Source of the DNA: an uncultured Oscillibacter sp.
Lineage (GTDB): Bacteria > Bacillota > Clostridia > Oscillospirales > Oscillospiraceae
Assembly (NCBI GenBank): GCA_910584075.1
Contig: CAJTZI010000001.1
Coordinates: 47,629 to 111,628 of the forward strand
Reading direction: 5' to 3'
Length of the DNA stretch: 64,000 nt
Of this stretch, positions 40,883 through 48,664 are shown piece after piece. How positions within the stretch are numbered: the stretch's first letter is position 1; every line of letters begins with the position of its first letter. The notes beneath the pieces were generated by a model. That model saw nothing but the letters and a program-made list of their open reading frames with translations, made no database searches and was not told the origin of the DNA. The translations under genes were made by a program, and so were the position numbers.

Positions 40883-41509
40883 TCAGCGGATAAAGTTCAT
40901 CATGGGCCGGGGACTGTCCGCCGGAGGCGGTACCGCCGTGTCGTGCAGCACCTTCACCATCCAGGCCATGTTCCGCCCCAGCTTCCGGGCCACCGCCATG
41001 CCCTCCTCATCCGCCAGCACCTCACCGGGGTCCGCGCCGTGGACGGCGCCCCAGTAGTCGGAGGTGACGATGACCATCTCCATGGCGTCCATGGTGCCCA
41101 GCAGCTGCTGGTAGGTCTCCATGCCGCCGCTGCGGCGCAGGGTGCAAAGGGCTCCGCCCACCTTGTGGCGAAGCTGGTTATCCCCGCAGCCCGCCGCCAG
41201 CATCAGGCGGTCCAGCACGCATTTCATCCCCCCGGCGATGCCGCCGTGGTACACCGGAGATGCCAGCAGGATGCCGTCGGCCTCGATGCAGGCGGCGATG
41301 ATCTCATTGACGCCGTCGTCATTCCGGACGCAGCGGAGGCTTCCGGTGTTCAGGCAGTGGTAGCAGGCCATGCAGGGGCGGACGTCGGGTCCTGGCTGAA
41401 AGACCCGGAACTCCACGCCCGCGGCCTCTGCCTCCCGGCCCGCGGCCTCCAGGCACCGGGCGGTGTTGCCGTTTTTGCGGGGACTGCCGTTGATCGCGAC
41501 GATTTTCAT
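40883..41509 (-). CDS. Flavodoxin-fold NAD(P)H-dependent FMN reductase-like protein
   Basis: A 208-residue protein of the NADPH-dependent FMN reductase family. FMN phosphate loop INGSPRKNGNTARCLE at the N terminus; ring contacts in LLASPVYHGGIAGGMKCVLDRL. Cys pair in CMACYHCLNTGSLRC resembles the extra FeS-like motif found in iron-sulfur flavoproteins, so it may carry a cluster. Electron donor and substrate unknown. Single gene. Confidence 0.85.
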   Translation of the reverse strand: MKIVAINGSPRKNGNTARCLEAAGREAEAAGVEFRVFQPGPDVRPCMACYHCLNTGSLRCVRNDDGVNEIIAACIEADGILLASPVYHGGIAGGMKCVLDRLMLAAGCGDNQLRHKVGGALCTLRRSGGMETYQQLLGTMDAMEMVIVTSDYWGAVHGADPGEVLADEEGMAVARKLGRNMAWMVKVLHDTAVPPPADSPRPMMNFIR

Positions 41510-41601
41510 ATAAGGGGCCTCCTTTTTATCTGTATATGGTCTCTATCATATCGAAAACCGGCGGAGATTGCAAGGGAAAGGCGGAATTGACCGATGGTCT
41601 C

Positions 41602-42002
41602 TCAGATCAGCCGCAGCATCTGCCTGACAAACTCTGCGGACAGGCGGGACGCCCGGGCACAGTTCTTCTCAAAGCTCCCCGCACCGTCGTGGTCCCTGGT
41701 ATCCGTGACCGTCCGGAAAGCGAGAAAGGGAGAACCCGGTTCACGCAGCACACGTGGGCTACCGCTGCGGTCTCCATATCTGCGCTGAGCGGTGCCCAGG
41801 AGGCCGCCAGCCGCTCCCGCCCCTCCCCCTCCACGAAGTGCTCCCCGGTGACCACTCTGCCGAAAAACACCCTGCGTCCCAGCTCCAGGTGTCCGGCCGC
41901 CCTCCCCTTCCGGCAAAACTGTTTTTTCCACTGTACCGCAGAATTTCGGATTTCGCAAGTGCCCGGCAGAGGGAAGAGGAGATTTTCCGGGCGGATTTTC
42001 AT
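41602..42002 (-). pseudogene. Decayed remnant of MTA/SAH nucleosidase
   Basis: The minus strand holds the C-terminal half of a 5'-methylthioadenosine/S-adenosylhomocysteine nucleosidase. One frame gives GRVVTGEHFVEGEG and ADMETAAVAHVCC, matching the family SGDxFI and EMEAxAVAxxC motifs. The next ~40 residues continue in another frame as SPFLAFRTVTDTRDHD and FVRQMLRLI. The frame change is near 41725-41735 (plus coordinates). The N-terminal ~120 residues of the family are missing. There is no ribosome-binding site. Loss of this enzyme or a second copy elsewhere cannot be judged from this window. Confidence 0.72.
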
Positions 42003-42083
42003 AAAAAGGGCTTTTTCTCCCGGGAAAAACGTGGTATCATACGAGGCAGAAAATCAGAACTTCAGAAGACGGAGGAATTCCCT

Positions 42084-43262
42084 ATGAACAACCATGAGAT
42101 GCTGCTCCTGAAGCTGGGCGAGGTGGTCCTGAAGGGCCAGAACCGCCGCTCCTTTGAGGACCGGCTTGTCACCAACGTCCGGCGGCGGCTGAAAAAGTGC
42201 GGCAGCTTTCAGGTCTACGTCCGCCAGAGCACCATCTACGCCGAGCCGGTGAATGAGAGCTGTGACATGGAGGCGGCGTATCGGGCCGCCCGTCAGGTGT
42301 TCGGCGTGGTGAGCGTGGCCCGGGCGGTACCCTGTGAGAAGACCGTCCCCGCCATTGTGGAGACCGCCAGAACCTATCTGGCGGACGCCTTCGCTCAGGC
42401 CGGGAGCTTCAAGGTGGAGAGCAAGCGGGCGGACAAGAACTACCCGATGAACTCCATCCAGGTCTCCCAGGCCGTGGGCGGAGATCTGGCGGAGCTGTTC
42501 CCCAATGTGACGGTGGACGTGCACAGCCCGGAGCTGACGGTCTACGTGGAGATTCGGGAGAAGTACGCCTATGTCCACGCCCCCGCCGTCCCCGGGGCCG
42601 GGGGCCTGCCGGTGGGCATGGGGGGCCACGCCGTCTCCCTCCTCTCCGGAGGACTGGACAGTCCGGTATCCTCCTGGATGATGGCCCGACGGGGAGTGGA
42701 GCTGGAGATGGTCCATTTCGTCTCCCCGCCCTACACCTCCCAGCAGGCCCAGGACAAGGTGCTGGAGCTGGCCCAGCTGCTGACAGCCTGGTGCGGCCGG
42801 ATGCTGGTCCACATCGTGCCCTTCACGGAGATCCAGGAGGAGATCCGCCGCAAGTGTCCGGAGGAGTATTTTACATTGATTATGCGCCGCTTCATGATGC
42901 GTCTGGCGGAGGCCGTGGCAAGACGGGCCGGGGCCAAGGCCCTCATTACCGGCGAGTCCCTGGGTCAGGTAGCCAGTCAGACCATGATGGCCCTGGCCGC
43001 CACGGACGACGTGGCCGGGATGCCCGTTCTGCGGCCCCTGATCGGCATGGACAAGGTGGAGATCATCCGAATGGCCCGGGAGATCGGGACCTATGAGACC
43101 TCCATTCTCCCCTACGAGGACTGCTGCACGGTCTTCACCCCCAGGCACCCGGCCACCAGGCCCGGCCTGGAGGAGGTGCGCAGGGCGGAGGCCGCACTGG
43201 ATGTGGAGGGGCTGGTGGCCAAGGCCCTGGAGGGGGAGAGCTGGATCAGGGTGAAGCCCTGA
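42084..43262 (+). CDS. thiI: tRNA 4-thiouridine synthetase ThiI
   Basis: A 392-residue enzyme: ferredoxin-like and THUMP domains (residues 1-165) and a PP-loop ATPase with SGGLDSPVSSWMMARRG near 190. The Cys of the catalytic loop CCTVFTP lies at about residue 350, and no C-terminal rhodanese domain is present, as normal in Firmicutes. It thiolates U8 of tRNA with IscS-type desulfurase. GGAGGAATT lies eight bases before the ATG; the longer frame runs through the nucleosidase remnant and was not used. Confidence 0.95.
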   Translation: MNNHEMLLLKLGEVVLKGQNRRSFEDRLVTNVRRRLKKCGSFQVYVRQSTIYAEPVNESCDMEAAYRAARQVFGVVSVARAVPCEKTVPAIVETARTYLADAFAQAGSFKVESKRADKNYPMNSIQVSQAVGGDLAELFPNVTVDVHSPELTVYVEIREKYAYVHAPAVPGAGGLPVGMGGHAVSLLSGGLDSPVSSWMMARRGVELEMVHFVSPPYTSQQAQDKVLELAQLLTAWCGRMLVHIVPFTEIQEEIRRKCPEEYFTLIMRRFMMRLAEAVARRAGAKALITGESLGQVASQTMMALAATDDVAGMPVLRPLIGMDKVEIIRMAREIGTYETSILPYEDCCTVFTPRHPATRPGLEEVRRAEAALDVEGLVAKALEGESWIRVKP

Positions 43263-43274
43263 GGGGCTGCTCGC

Positions 43275-43345
43275 CCTTGCGGGCGGGGGAAGCTTTTACT
43301 CGCCCCGACGGGCAGGGAGGATTTCAGCCATGATGATAGCTGATT
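43275..43345 (-). repeat. Partial copy of the dispersed intergenic repeat
   Basis: On the minus strand it reads ATCATCATGGCTGAAATCC and a GCCCG-rich hairpin, the same end sequence found at about 44190-44220 and 49432-49460 on the plus strand. Confidence 0.6.
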
Positions 43346-43416
43346 CATTGTACAGCCCCCAGTATCTCTTCCCGCGCTTCGTGCATGGCCGGTCCCGTTT
43401 GGGTGGGATTCTGCTC

Positions 43417-43626
43417 CTATTCCCTCGGAAGGCCCCGGCCTGTGCGCAAGCCCAGGAGGAAGGCGTGGATGGCGGTGAATTCCTGCGTCTTTTTGTAAGT
43501 AGCCGCAAGATCCGGCTCCAGTGTGTTTTCCATCAGCGAGAAGTATGCCTCATAATCTCCCCGTGAAGCAGTTTTGACCTGTGGATCAATATAATTTGCA
43601 TATAGCCATTTCACGAAGTCTGACAT
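43417..43626 (-). CDS. Small hypothetical protein (69 aa)
   Basis: A 69-residue soluble protein (MSDFVKWLYANYIDPQV...) with strong GAGGAGGT ribosome-binding site. It is helical and has a basic C terminus. It is divergent from the broken XRE gene that begins at 43709. I recognise no family; position suggests it is the partner of that regulator. Confidence 0.65.
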   Translation of the reverse strand: MSDFVKWLYANYIDPQVKTASRGDYEAYFSLMENTLEPDLAATYKKTQEFTAIHAFLLGLRTGRGLPRE

Positions 43627-43708
43627 TTTTTACCTCCTCGCAGGACCATACATTTGTGGTTCTGCAATTATATTAGCACATCACCATTGGGGTGCCAAGG
43701 AGATTCTT

Positions 43709-43922
43709 ATGGAAATCATAATATAAAGACAGACTAAAAGAATTGCGGAAGGAATTTCGTGAAACACAGGTCCAAGTTGCTTCTGATGTAGGGATAGCCG
43801 AGCGGCATTACCAGAAATTGGAATGTGGAGAGAATTATCCGGGAATAGAAACCGTTTGGAAATTGACAGACCATTTCAACGTAACCATCGACTATCTGGT
43901 AGGCCGCACAAACGACCGCTGA
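43709..43922 (+). pseudogene. XRE-family regulator with split reading frame at its start
   Basis: AAGGAG and ATG GAA ATC ATA ATA are followed by TAA at once. The next frame, starting three codons later, reads RLKELRKEFRETQVQVASDV, then AERHYQKLECGENYPGIETV, which is a complete XRE HTH of the Cro/C1 type, and ends at TGA 43920-43922. Removing one base in the A/T run at 43717-43727 would join the two. No other good start is in frame. Either the gene is broken, the sequence has an error, or a non-AUG start is used. Confidence 0.6.
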
Positions 43923-43954
43923 CCGCCCCGGCCCCCCCGCACGGGACAGGGTAT

Positions 43955-44240
43955 GCGTGAAGCGCGGGAAGCGGCGCAAGAGGCCTTGCGTCAAACCTGC
44001 AAAACAGCCTCGTTGGCAGGCACAACTGCGGCAGAGCGCCAACGGGCGGTACGCTGTCAGACGCAGCCGGATTGAGACTGCCAAATTTTCGGGCACCGTC
44101 TGAGGAGACCCCCGCATTTGGGCGAAATTTGCCCGAACGGGCACATTCTCGCCCCAGCGTCGTTTTCTCTTTTGGACCGTGCACGGCCATCATCATGGCT
44201 GAAATCTCCCCCGCCCGAAGGGCGGTCACCCCCCCCGTCC
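43955..44240 (+). repeat. Dispersed intergenic repeat, copy A
   Basis: The stretch from GCGTGAAGCGCGGGAAGCGG to the GAAATCTCCCCCGCCCG end closely matches 49137-49500 (copy B), with several short gaps. Shared blocks: CTTGCGTCAAACCTGCAAAAC, CACAACTGCGGCAGAGCGCC, and TTTTGGACCGTGCACGGCC. It lies downstream of a small regulator gene and upstream of cinA. No protein is credible in it. Confidence 0.75.
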
Positions 44241-44310
44241 CGCGCCCGCGGCGCGAAATCCCCCGTCCCCCGCAGGGCCCCCCACTCCCTTGGAAAGGAA
44301 GATCCATACC

Positions 44311-45563
44311 ATGTCCCATATAGCTGAAATCCTCGCTGTTGGCACGGAGCTGCTTCTCGGCAACATCGTAAACACCAACGCCCAGGCCATCTCCCAGAGC
44401 CTCTCCACCCTGGGGATCAACGTCTTCTGGCACACCGTGGTGGGCGACAACCCGGAGCGCCTGAAAGAGGCCCTGTCCATTGCCCGCCGCCGGGCGGACA
44501 TCATCATCACCACCGGTGGCCTGGGCCCCACCTACGATGATCTGACCAAGCAGACCATCTGTGAGGCCTTCGGTCAGAAGCTGGTGCTCCATCCGGAGAT
44601 CCTGGAGGAGATCCGGCGCTTTTACGAGACCTCCCTCCACGTCCCCATGCTGAGAACAACACCCAGCAGGCCGAGCTGCCGGAAAACGGCGTCATTTTCG
44701 ACAATCCCGTGGGCACCGCCCCCGGCTGCGCCTTTGAGAGCGGCGGCGTCCACGTCCTCATGCTTCCCGGTCCGCCCCATGAGATGTCCACCATGCTCCG
44801 CCGCTGTGCGGAGCCCTACCTGCGCAGGCTGTCCCATGAGGTCATCGTCTCCCGGGACATCATGACTTTTGGCATGGGGGAGAGCTCCGTGGAGGAGCTG
44901 CTGAGGGAAAAAATGACCCATATGACCAATCCCACCCTGGCCACCTACGCCAAGCCCTTTGAGGTGCGCCTCCGGGCCACCGCCAAGGCCGCAGCGGCGG
45001 AGGAGGCCCTGGCCATGCTGGCCCCTGTGGAGCGGATGGTCAAAGACACCCTGGGGGAGATTGTCTACGGCGTGGACATCTCCGGTCTGGCGGAGGCGTG
45101 CCTGATGCTGCTGAAGGAAAAGGGGCTGACCCTGGCAACCGCCGAGAGCTGTACCGGCGGAATGGCGGCCGAGCGGCTCACCGCCATCCCCGGTGCCTCC
45201 GCGGTGTACCGGGGCGGCGTTGTGAGCTACTGGACCAGCGTCAAGGGGGACGTGCTCCAGGTCCCCCGGGAGATTCTGGATTCCTGCGGCGCCGTGTCCC
45301 CGGAGTGCGCCCGGGCCATGGCGGAGGGCGTCCGGAAGATCACCGGAGCGGACATCGGCGTGTCCGTCACCGGGGCGGCGGGGCCGGACCCGGACGAGCG
45401 AGGCGTCCCCGTGGGAATTGTCTACGTGGGTCTGGCGGCGCCGGAGGGGACGTATTGCCGCTCCCTGGACCTGGGGCGGCGGCGGAGGGACCGGATCCAG
45501 GGGCTGGCGGCAAACCACGCCTTCGACGTGGTCCGGCGGTACCTGACAGGACTGCCCATCTGA
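44311..45563 (+). pseudogene. cinA: CinA (competence/damage-inducible protein), single-base frameshift
   Basis: N-terminal molybdopterin-binding-like domain in one frame (IAEILAVGTELLLGNIVNTN, TTGGLGPTYDDLTKQ), then at ATG 44647-44649 the frame is lost and continues in the next as NNTQQAELPENGVIFDNPVG, LPGPPHEM, and the C-terminal amidohydrolase domain AESCTGGMAAERLTAIPG, SVTGAAGPDP. Adding one base after 44649 (ATG-ACT-GAG) restores the family sequence MTENN and a 417-residue protein of normal length. CinA deamidates nicotinamide mononucleotide. Both halves are intact, so this may be a very recent mutation or a sequencing error. Confidence 0.85.
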
Positions 45564-45579
45564 GCGGGCCGGGTACATA

Positions 45580-45609
45580 AAAAGCGAGGCGGTCCCCAGC
45601 CTCGCTTTT
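45580..45609. terminator. Terminator between cinA and the 71-aa gene
   Basis: AAAAGCGAGGC / GCCTCGCTTTT with GGTCCCCA loop; symmetrical T-runs. Confidence 0.85.
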
Positions 45610-45612
45610 CTC

Positions 45613-45828
45613 TCATTCCGGTGGAAGAAGGTGGAGCTGCTCCGCTGTCTGGCAGACGGTTCTCAGGATTCTCTTGGCCTCCCCGATATTCAGCGCCTCC
45701 AGGGATTCTTGGGCGTCAAAGGCAGCCAGAACCGCCGCGGCGTACAGGCGGTTGTAATTGAGCCGCGGATTCTCCGTGCTGAGCTTTTTCTCAAGAATGT
45801 CTTTCGGATTTGCCTTGTATTTTGCCAT
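45613..45828 (-). CDS. Small helical hypothetical protein (71 aa) with G11 tract at its start
   Basis: A 71-residue helical, mildly basic protein starting MAKYKANPKD. It is divergent from an RHH regulator. Immediately upstream on the minus strand lie AACCTT and then eleven consecutive Gs (45835-45845), which stand where the ribosome-binding site should be. TATAAT (45848-45853) lies two bases beyond the tract. C-terminal ILR...TAE recalls the 64-aa protein at 48790; that similarity is weak. Function unknown. Confidence 0.6.
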   Translation of the reverse strand: MAKYKANPKDILEKKLSTENPRLNYNRLYAAAVLAAFDAQESLEALNIGEAKRILRTVCQTAEQLHLLPPE

Positions 45829-45834
45829 AAGGTT

Positions 45835-45845
45835 CCCCCCCCCCC
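45835..45845 (-). repeat. G11 homopolymer between -10 box and start codon
   Basis: An eleven-base C run on the plus strand, G run on the coding strand, placed 6 bases before the ATG of the 71-aa gene. Slippage would change the spacing of ribosome-binding site and start. Confidence 0.85.
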
Positions 45846-45855
45846 TGATTATATT

Positions 45856-45917
45856 TTGATTTCATTTTATATCCACTTTCGACAAAAATGGACAAAATGG
45901 ATATAAAATGAAATCAA
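45856..45917. promoter_or_regulatory. Perfect 20-bp inverted repeat, divergent operator/promoter
   Basis: Left arm TTGATTTCATTTTATATCCA (45856-45875), right arm its exact complement (45898-45917), 22-bp spacer. On the plus strand TCGACA (45879-45884), 17-bp spacer and TATAAA (45902-45907) fit a promoter overlapped by the right arm. It sits in the middle of the 114-bp divergent spacer. Confidence 0.8.
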
Positions 45918-45942
45918 TCTATAATGAATCTGAGGTCTCGAT

Positions 45943-46104
45943 ATGGCGATTAAAGGGCTGTCCATCCGCATTGATGAAGCGATGCTTCATAAGCTGCATA
46001 TTCTTGCCGACTACGAGGGACGTTCCGCCAACAGCCAGGTTTTGATTCTGATCCGGGACGCCGTTGAGCGATACGAGGAAAAACACGGAAAGATCGAGCT
46101 GTAA
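45943..46104 (+). CDS. Small ribbon-helix-helix (Arc/MetJ-type) DNA-binding protein
   Basis: A 53-residue protein: a beta strand (KGLSIRIDEAMLHKLHILAD) followed by two helices (RSANSQVLILIRDAVERYEE), the RHH pattern of Arc, CopG and ParD-type regulators. GAGG lies upstream. It would bind as a dimer of dimers; the perfect 20-bp repeat just upstream is the obvious site. Such proteins are often antitoxins, but the divergent 71-aa gene has no toxin signature I recognise. Confidence 0.78.
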   Translation: MAIKGLSIRIDEAMLHKLHILADYEGRSANSQVLILIRDAVERYEEKHGKIEL

Positions 46105-46122
46105 GTCCCCTCCGTTTCCGCC

Positions 46123-46151
46123 TTGACAACCGGCCCGGGATCCTCTATGAT
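46123..46151 (+). promoter_or_regulatory. Promoter of the 76-aa gene
   Basis: TTGACA (46123-46128), 17-bp spacer, TATGAT (46146-46151). Confidence 0.8.
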
Positions 46152-46205
46152 GAAAAAGCCGCGGGGCTCCGGACCTCCGCAAAACGAGAGAGAGGAAACA
46201 GTGCC

Positions 46206-46436
46206 ATGGACATAAATTTTGACGTGAAAGCCAAGATCGAGGAGCTGGTGGAAAAGCTCCAGAAGGATCCCGCCTTGCTCAAACGCTTCCAGTCCGACCC
46301 CATCCAGACTGTGGAGGGCCTGCTGGGCGTGGACCTGCCTGACGACAAGCTCCAGCCCCTGGTGGCCGGCATCAAGGCCAAATTGGCCGCCGCAGACATC
46401 GGCGGCAAGCTGGAGGGCCTGAAAAAGCTCTTTTGA
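46206..46436 (+). CDS. Small helical protein with leader-peptide-like features
   Basis: A 76-residue protein (MDINFDVKAKIEELVEKLQK...). The segment DPALLKRFQSDPIQTVEGLL followed by GVDLPDDKL resembles the leader part of NHLP/Nif11-type peptides, where a short helix ends before a cleavable core, but no modifying enzymes are nearby and the tail has no Cys/Ser/Thr core. It may simply be a conserved small helical protein. It has its own promoter and terminator. Confidence 0.65.
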   Translation: MDINFDVKAKIEELVEKLQKDPALLKRFQSDPIQTVEGLLGVDLPDDKLQPLVAGIKAKLAAADIGGKLEGLKKLF

Positions 46437-46447
46437 CCGCAAGCGCA

Positions 46448-46481
46448 AAAAGCTCCCCGGAGGATTCCTCCGGGGAGCTTT
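46448..46481. terminator. Terminator of the 76-aa gene
   Basis: AAAGCTCCCCGGAGGA and its exact complement; it also precedes the end of the convergent GGGtGRT gene. Confidence 0.85.
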
Positions 46482-46495
46482 GGCGTCTATACGGC

Positions 46496-47493
46496 TTACT
46501 TTCTGCTCTCGGCAACGGCAACAGCCACGGCCACCGTGGCGCCCACCATGGGGTTGTTGCCCATCCCCAGGAAGCCCATCATCTCCACGTGGGCGGGGAC
46601 GGAGCTGGAACCGGCGAACTGGGCATCGGAGTGCATCCGGCCCATGGTGTCGGTCATGCCGTAGCTGGCGGGACCGGCGGCCATGTTGTCGGGATGCAGG
46701 GTGCGGCCGGTGCCGCCGCCGGAGGCCACAGAGAAGTACCTCTTCCCCTGCTCGTAGCACTCCTTCTTGTAGGTGCCCGCCACAGGGTGCTGGAACCGGG
46801 TGGGGTTGGTGGAGTTGCCGGTGATGGACACGTCCACGCCCTCCAGGTGCATGATGGCCACGCCCTCCAGACGTCATCGGCGCCGTAGCAGCGGACGTTT
46901 GCCCGCTCGCCCTCGGAATAGCGGGTCTCCTTGACCACCTTCACCTCGCCGGTGCCGTAGTCAAACTGGGTCTGCACATAGGTGAAGCCGTTGATGCGGC
47001 TGATAATCTGGGCGGCGTCCTTGCCCAGGCCGTTGAGGATAACCCGCAGGGGCTCCTTGCGGGCCTTGTTGGCGTTGCGGACGATGCCGATGGCGCCCTC
47101 GGCGGCGGCAAAGGACTCGTGGCCCGCCAGGAAGGCGAAGCACTTGGTCTCGTCCCGCAGCAGCATGGCGCCAAGGTTGCCGTGCCCCAGGCCCACCTTG
47201 CGGTCCTCGGCCACGGAGCCGGAGATGCAGAAGGCCTGGAGGCCCTCGCCGATGGCCTCGGCGGCCTCGGCGGCGGTGGCCACGTTCTTCTTCAGCGCAA
47301 TGGCCGCGCCCACGCAGTAGGCCCAGCAGGCGTTCTCAAAGCAGATGGGCTGGATACCCTTGACAATCTCGTAGGGGTCGAAGCCGGCGGCCTGGCAGAT
47401 CTCCCGGCACTCCTCCACGGTCTTGATTCCGTACTGAGACAGGACGGAATTGATCTTTTCGATTCTTCTCTCGTAGCTTTCAAACAGAGCCAT
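46496..47493 (-). pseudogene. GGGtGRT-family protein, single-base frameshift
   Basis: Full-length homologues of this family (named for its GGGtGRT motif) are about 330 residues and lie next to NifU-like genes. Here residues 1-206 read well (MALFESYERRIEKINSVLSQ to YSEGERANVRCYGADDV) and then the frame breaks; the rest continues in another frame with GVAIMHLEGVDVSITGNSTN and SVASGGGTGRTLHPDN. One base missing near 46870/46871 explains it: GTC-CTG-GAG in place of GTC-TGG-AG. Function of the family is unknown. It lies 19 bp after the NifU-like gene. Confidence 0.85.
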
Positions 47494-47512
47494 TTCTCAA
47501 TTCCTCCTTTTC

Positions 47513-48205
47513 TTACTCGTGACGGGGGTCGATATACTTGGCGGCCCCATCGAACTGGCCGTAGCAGCCCTTGGCCTTTTCCAGGGCCTCATTGGCGTCG
47601 GTGCCCTTCTTGATGGCGTCCATCATCTTGCCCAGGTTCACAAACTCGTAGCCGATGATCTCGTCGTCCTTGTTCAGGGCGATGCGGGTGACATAGCCCT
47701 CAGCCATCTCCAGGTAGCGGGGGCCCTTGGCCTTGGTGCCGAACATGGTGCCCACCTGGGACCTGAGGCCCTTGCCCAGGTCCTCCAGGGAGGCGCCCAC
47801 GGGCAGTCCGCCCTCGGAGAAGGCGGTCTGGGTGCGGCCGTAGACAATCTGGAGGAACAGCTCCCGCATGGCGGTGTTGATGGCGTCGCACACCAGGTCG
47901 GTGTTCAGGGCCTCCAGCAGGGTTTTGCCGATGAGGATCTCGCTGGCCATGGCGGCGGAGTGGGTCATGCCGGAGCAGCCCAGGGTCTCGACCAGCGCCT
48001 CCTCAATGATGCCGTCCTTGACGTTGAGGGTGAGCTTGCAGGCGCCCTGCTGGGGAGCGCACCAGCCCACGCCGTGGGTGAGGCCGGAGATGTCCTTAAT
48101 TTCCTTGGCCTGGACCCACTTGCCCTCCTCGGGGATGGGGGCGGGACCGTGGTACGCGCCCTTGGCGACGGGGCACATGTTTTGCACTTCGGTAGAGTAG
48201 ATCAT
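47513..48205 (-). CDS. NifU-like iron-sulfur cluster assembly scaffold protein
   Basis: A 230-residue protein that resembles the NifU/IscU scaffold domain: LGCSGMTHSAAMASEILIG, VCDAINTAMRELFLQIVYGRT, with conserved Cys near residues 11, 49, 57, 76 and 101. It is longer than IscU (about 130 residues) and carries extra C-terminal sequence (GGLPVGASLEDLGKGLRSQVGTMFG). It is the first gene of a two-gene operon with the GGGtGRT protein, a pairing that is known but not explained. The start was placed at MIYSTEVQN, after AAAGGAACG. Confidence 0.82.
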   Translation of the reverse strand: MIYSTEVQNMCPVAKGAYHGPAPIPEEGKWVQAKEIKDISGLTHGVGWCAPQQGACKLTLNVKDGIIEEALVETLGCSGMTHSAAMASEILIGKTLLEALNTDLVCDAINTAMRELFLQIVYGRTQTAFSEGGLPVGASLEDLGKGLRSQVGTMFGTKAKGPRYLEMAEGYVTRIALNKDDEIIGYEFVNLGKMMDAIKKGTDANEALEKAKGCYGQFDGAAKYIDPRHE

Positions 48206-48283
48206 GTTCGCACGTTCCTTTCCTGATCTGTTTTTGCGGAGTTCCGGCGTCCGCCGGAGGGTTCCGGGGAAATTTCCGAAAGT

Positions 48284-48312
48284 ATTATATCGGTAAACGA
48301 TTACCTTGTCAA
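48284..48312 (-). promoter_or_regulatory. Promoter and LacI/cre-like operator of the NifU/GGGtGRT operon
   Basis: Minus strand TTGACA (48307-48312), 17-bp spacer, TATAAT (48284-48289). Between the boxes is the palindrome GGTAAACGATTACC (plus strand, 48292-48305), positioned so that a bound repressor would block the polymerase. The core GTAA-NCG-ATTAC is almost the same as the palindrome at 1436-1451. Confidence 0.75.
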
Positions 48313-48405
48313 GGCGAACGGGCTGATTCCGGCGGGTTTTTGGCCGCTTAAATTTGGAGGCGGTTTCCTGTGAAAAATGACAAGAGAGACGCCGAAGAGC
48401 GTCTC

Positions 48406-48645
48406 TCAATCTTTTTCGTAAGTCAGGATGTCCTGGACCTGACAGTCCAATACATAACAGATGCGGGCCAGAATGTCGGCGTCAATGCGGCTGACATCTC
48501 CGTCGTACCATTTATCTATGACTGGAAATGTAGAGCCGATTGCCTTAGTCAATTTATTGCGGTTGATCCCCCGTTTGTCAAGCAGCTCTTTTAGGTTGAT
48601 TTTTATATGTCCGTAATCCTTCTGCGTGAGGATCGACTTCTCCAT
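48406..48645 (-). CDS. XRE-family (HTH_26-like) small regulator
   Basis: A 79-residue protein: INLKELLDKRGINRNKLTKAIGSTFPVIDKWYDG is an XRE HTH, followed by ILARICYVLDCQVQDILTYE, the C-terminal helix typical of the HTH_26 group. AAGGCGAG precedes ATG 48645; an upstream GTG in frame is less likely. It is divergent from the 64-aa gene at 48790 over a 144-bp very AT-rich spacer. Confidence 0.82.
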   Translation of the reverse strand: MEKSILTQKDYGHIKINLKELLDKRGINRNKLTKAIGSTFPVIDKWYDGDVSRIDADILARICYVLDCQVQDILTYEKD

Positions 48646-48664
48646 ATATATCACTCGCCTTCTG

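Noticed and set aside
44072..44327. Small open frames inside the dispersed repeat near 44 kb and 49.3 kb
   Set aside because: The two repeat copies encode different frames with indels between them, so no protein is conserved; the sequence is better explained as a non-coding repeat.
45613..46104. Calling the divergent RHH / 71-aa pair a toxin-antitoxin system
   Set aside because: The RHH fold fits an antitoxin, but the 71-aa protein has no RelE/ParE, MazF or PIN signature and the genes are divergent rather than co-transcribed; left as unknown.
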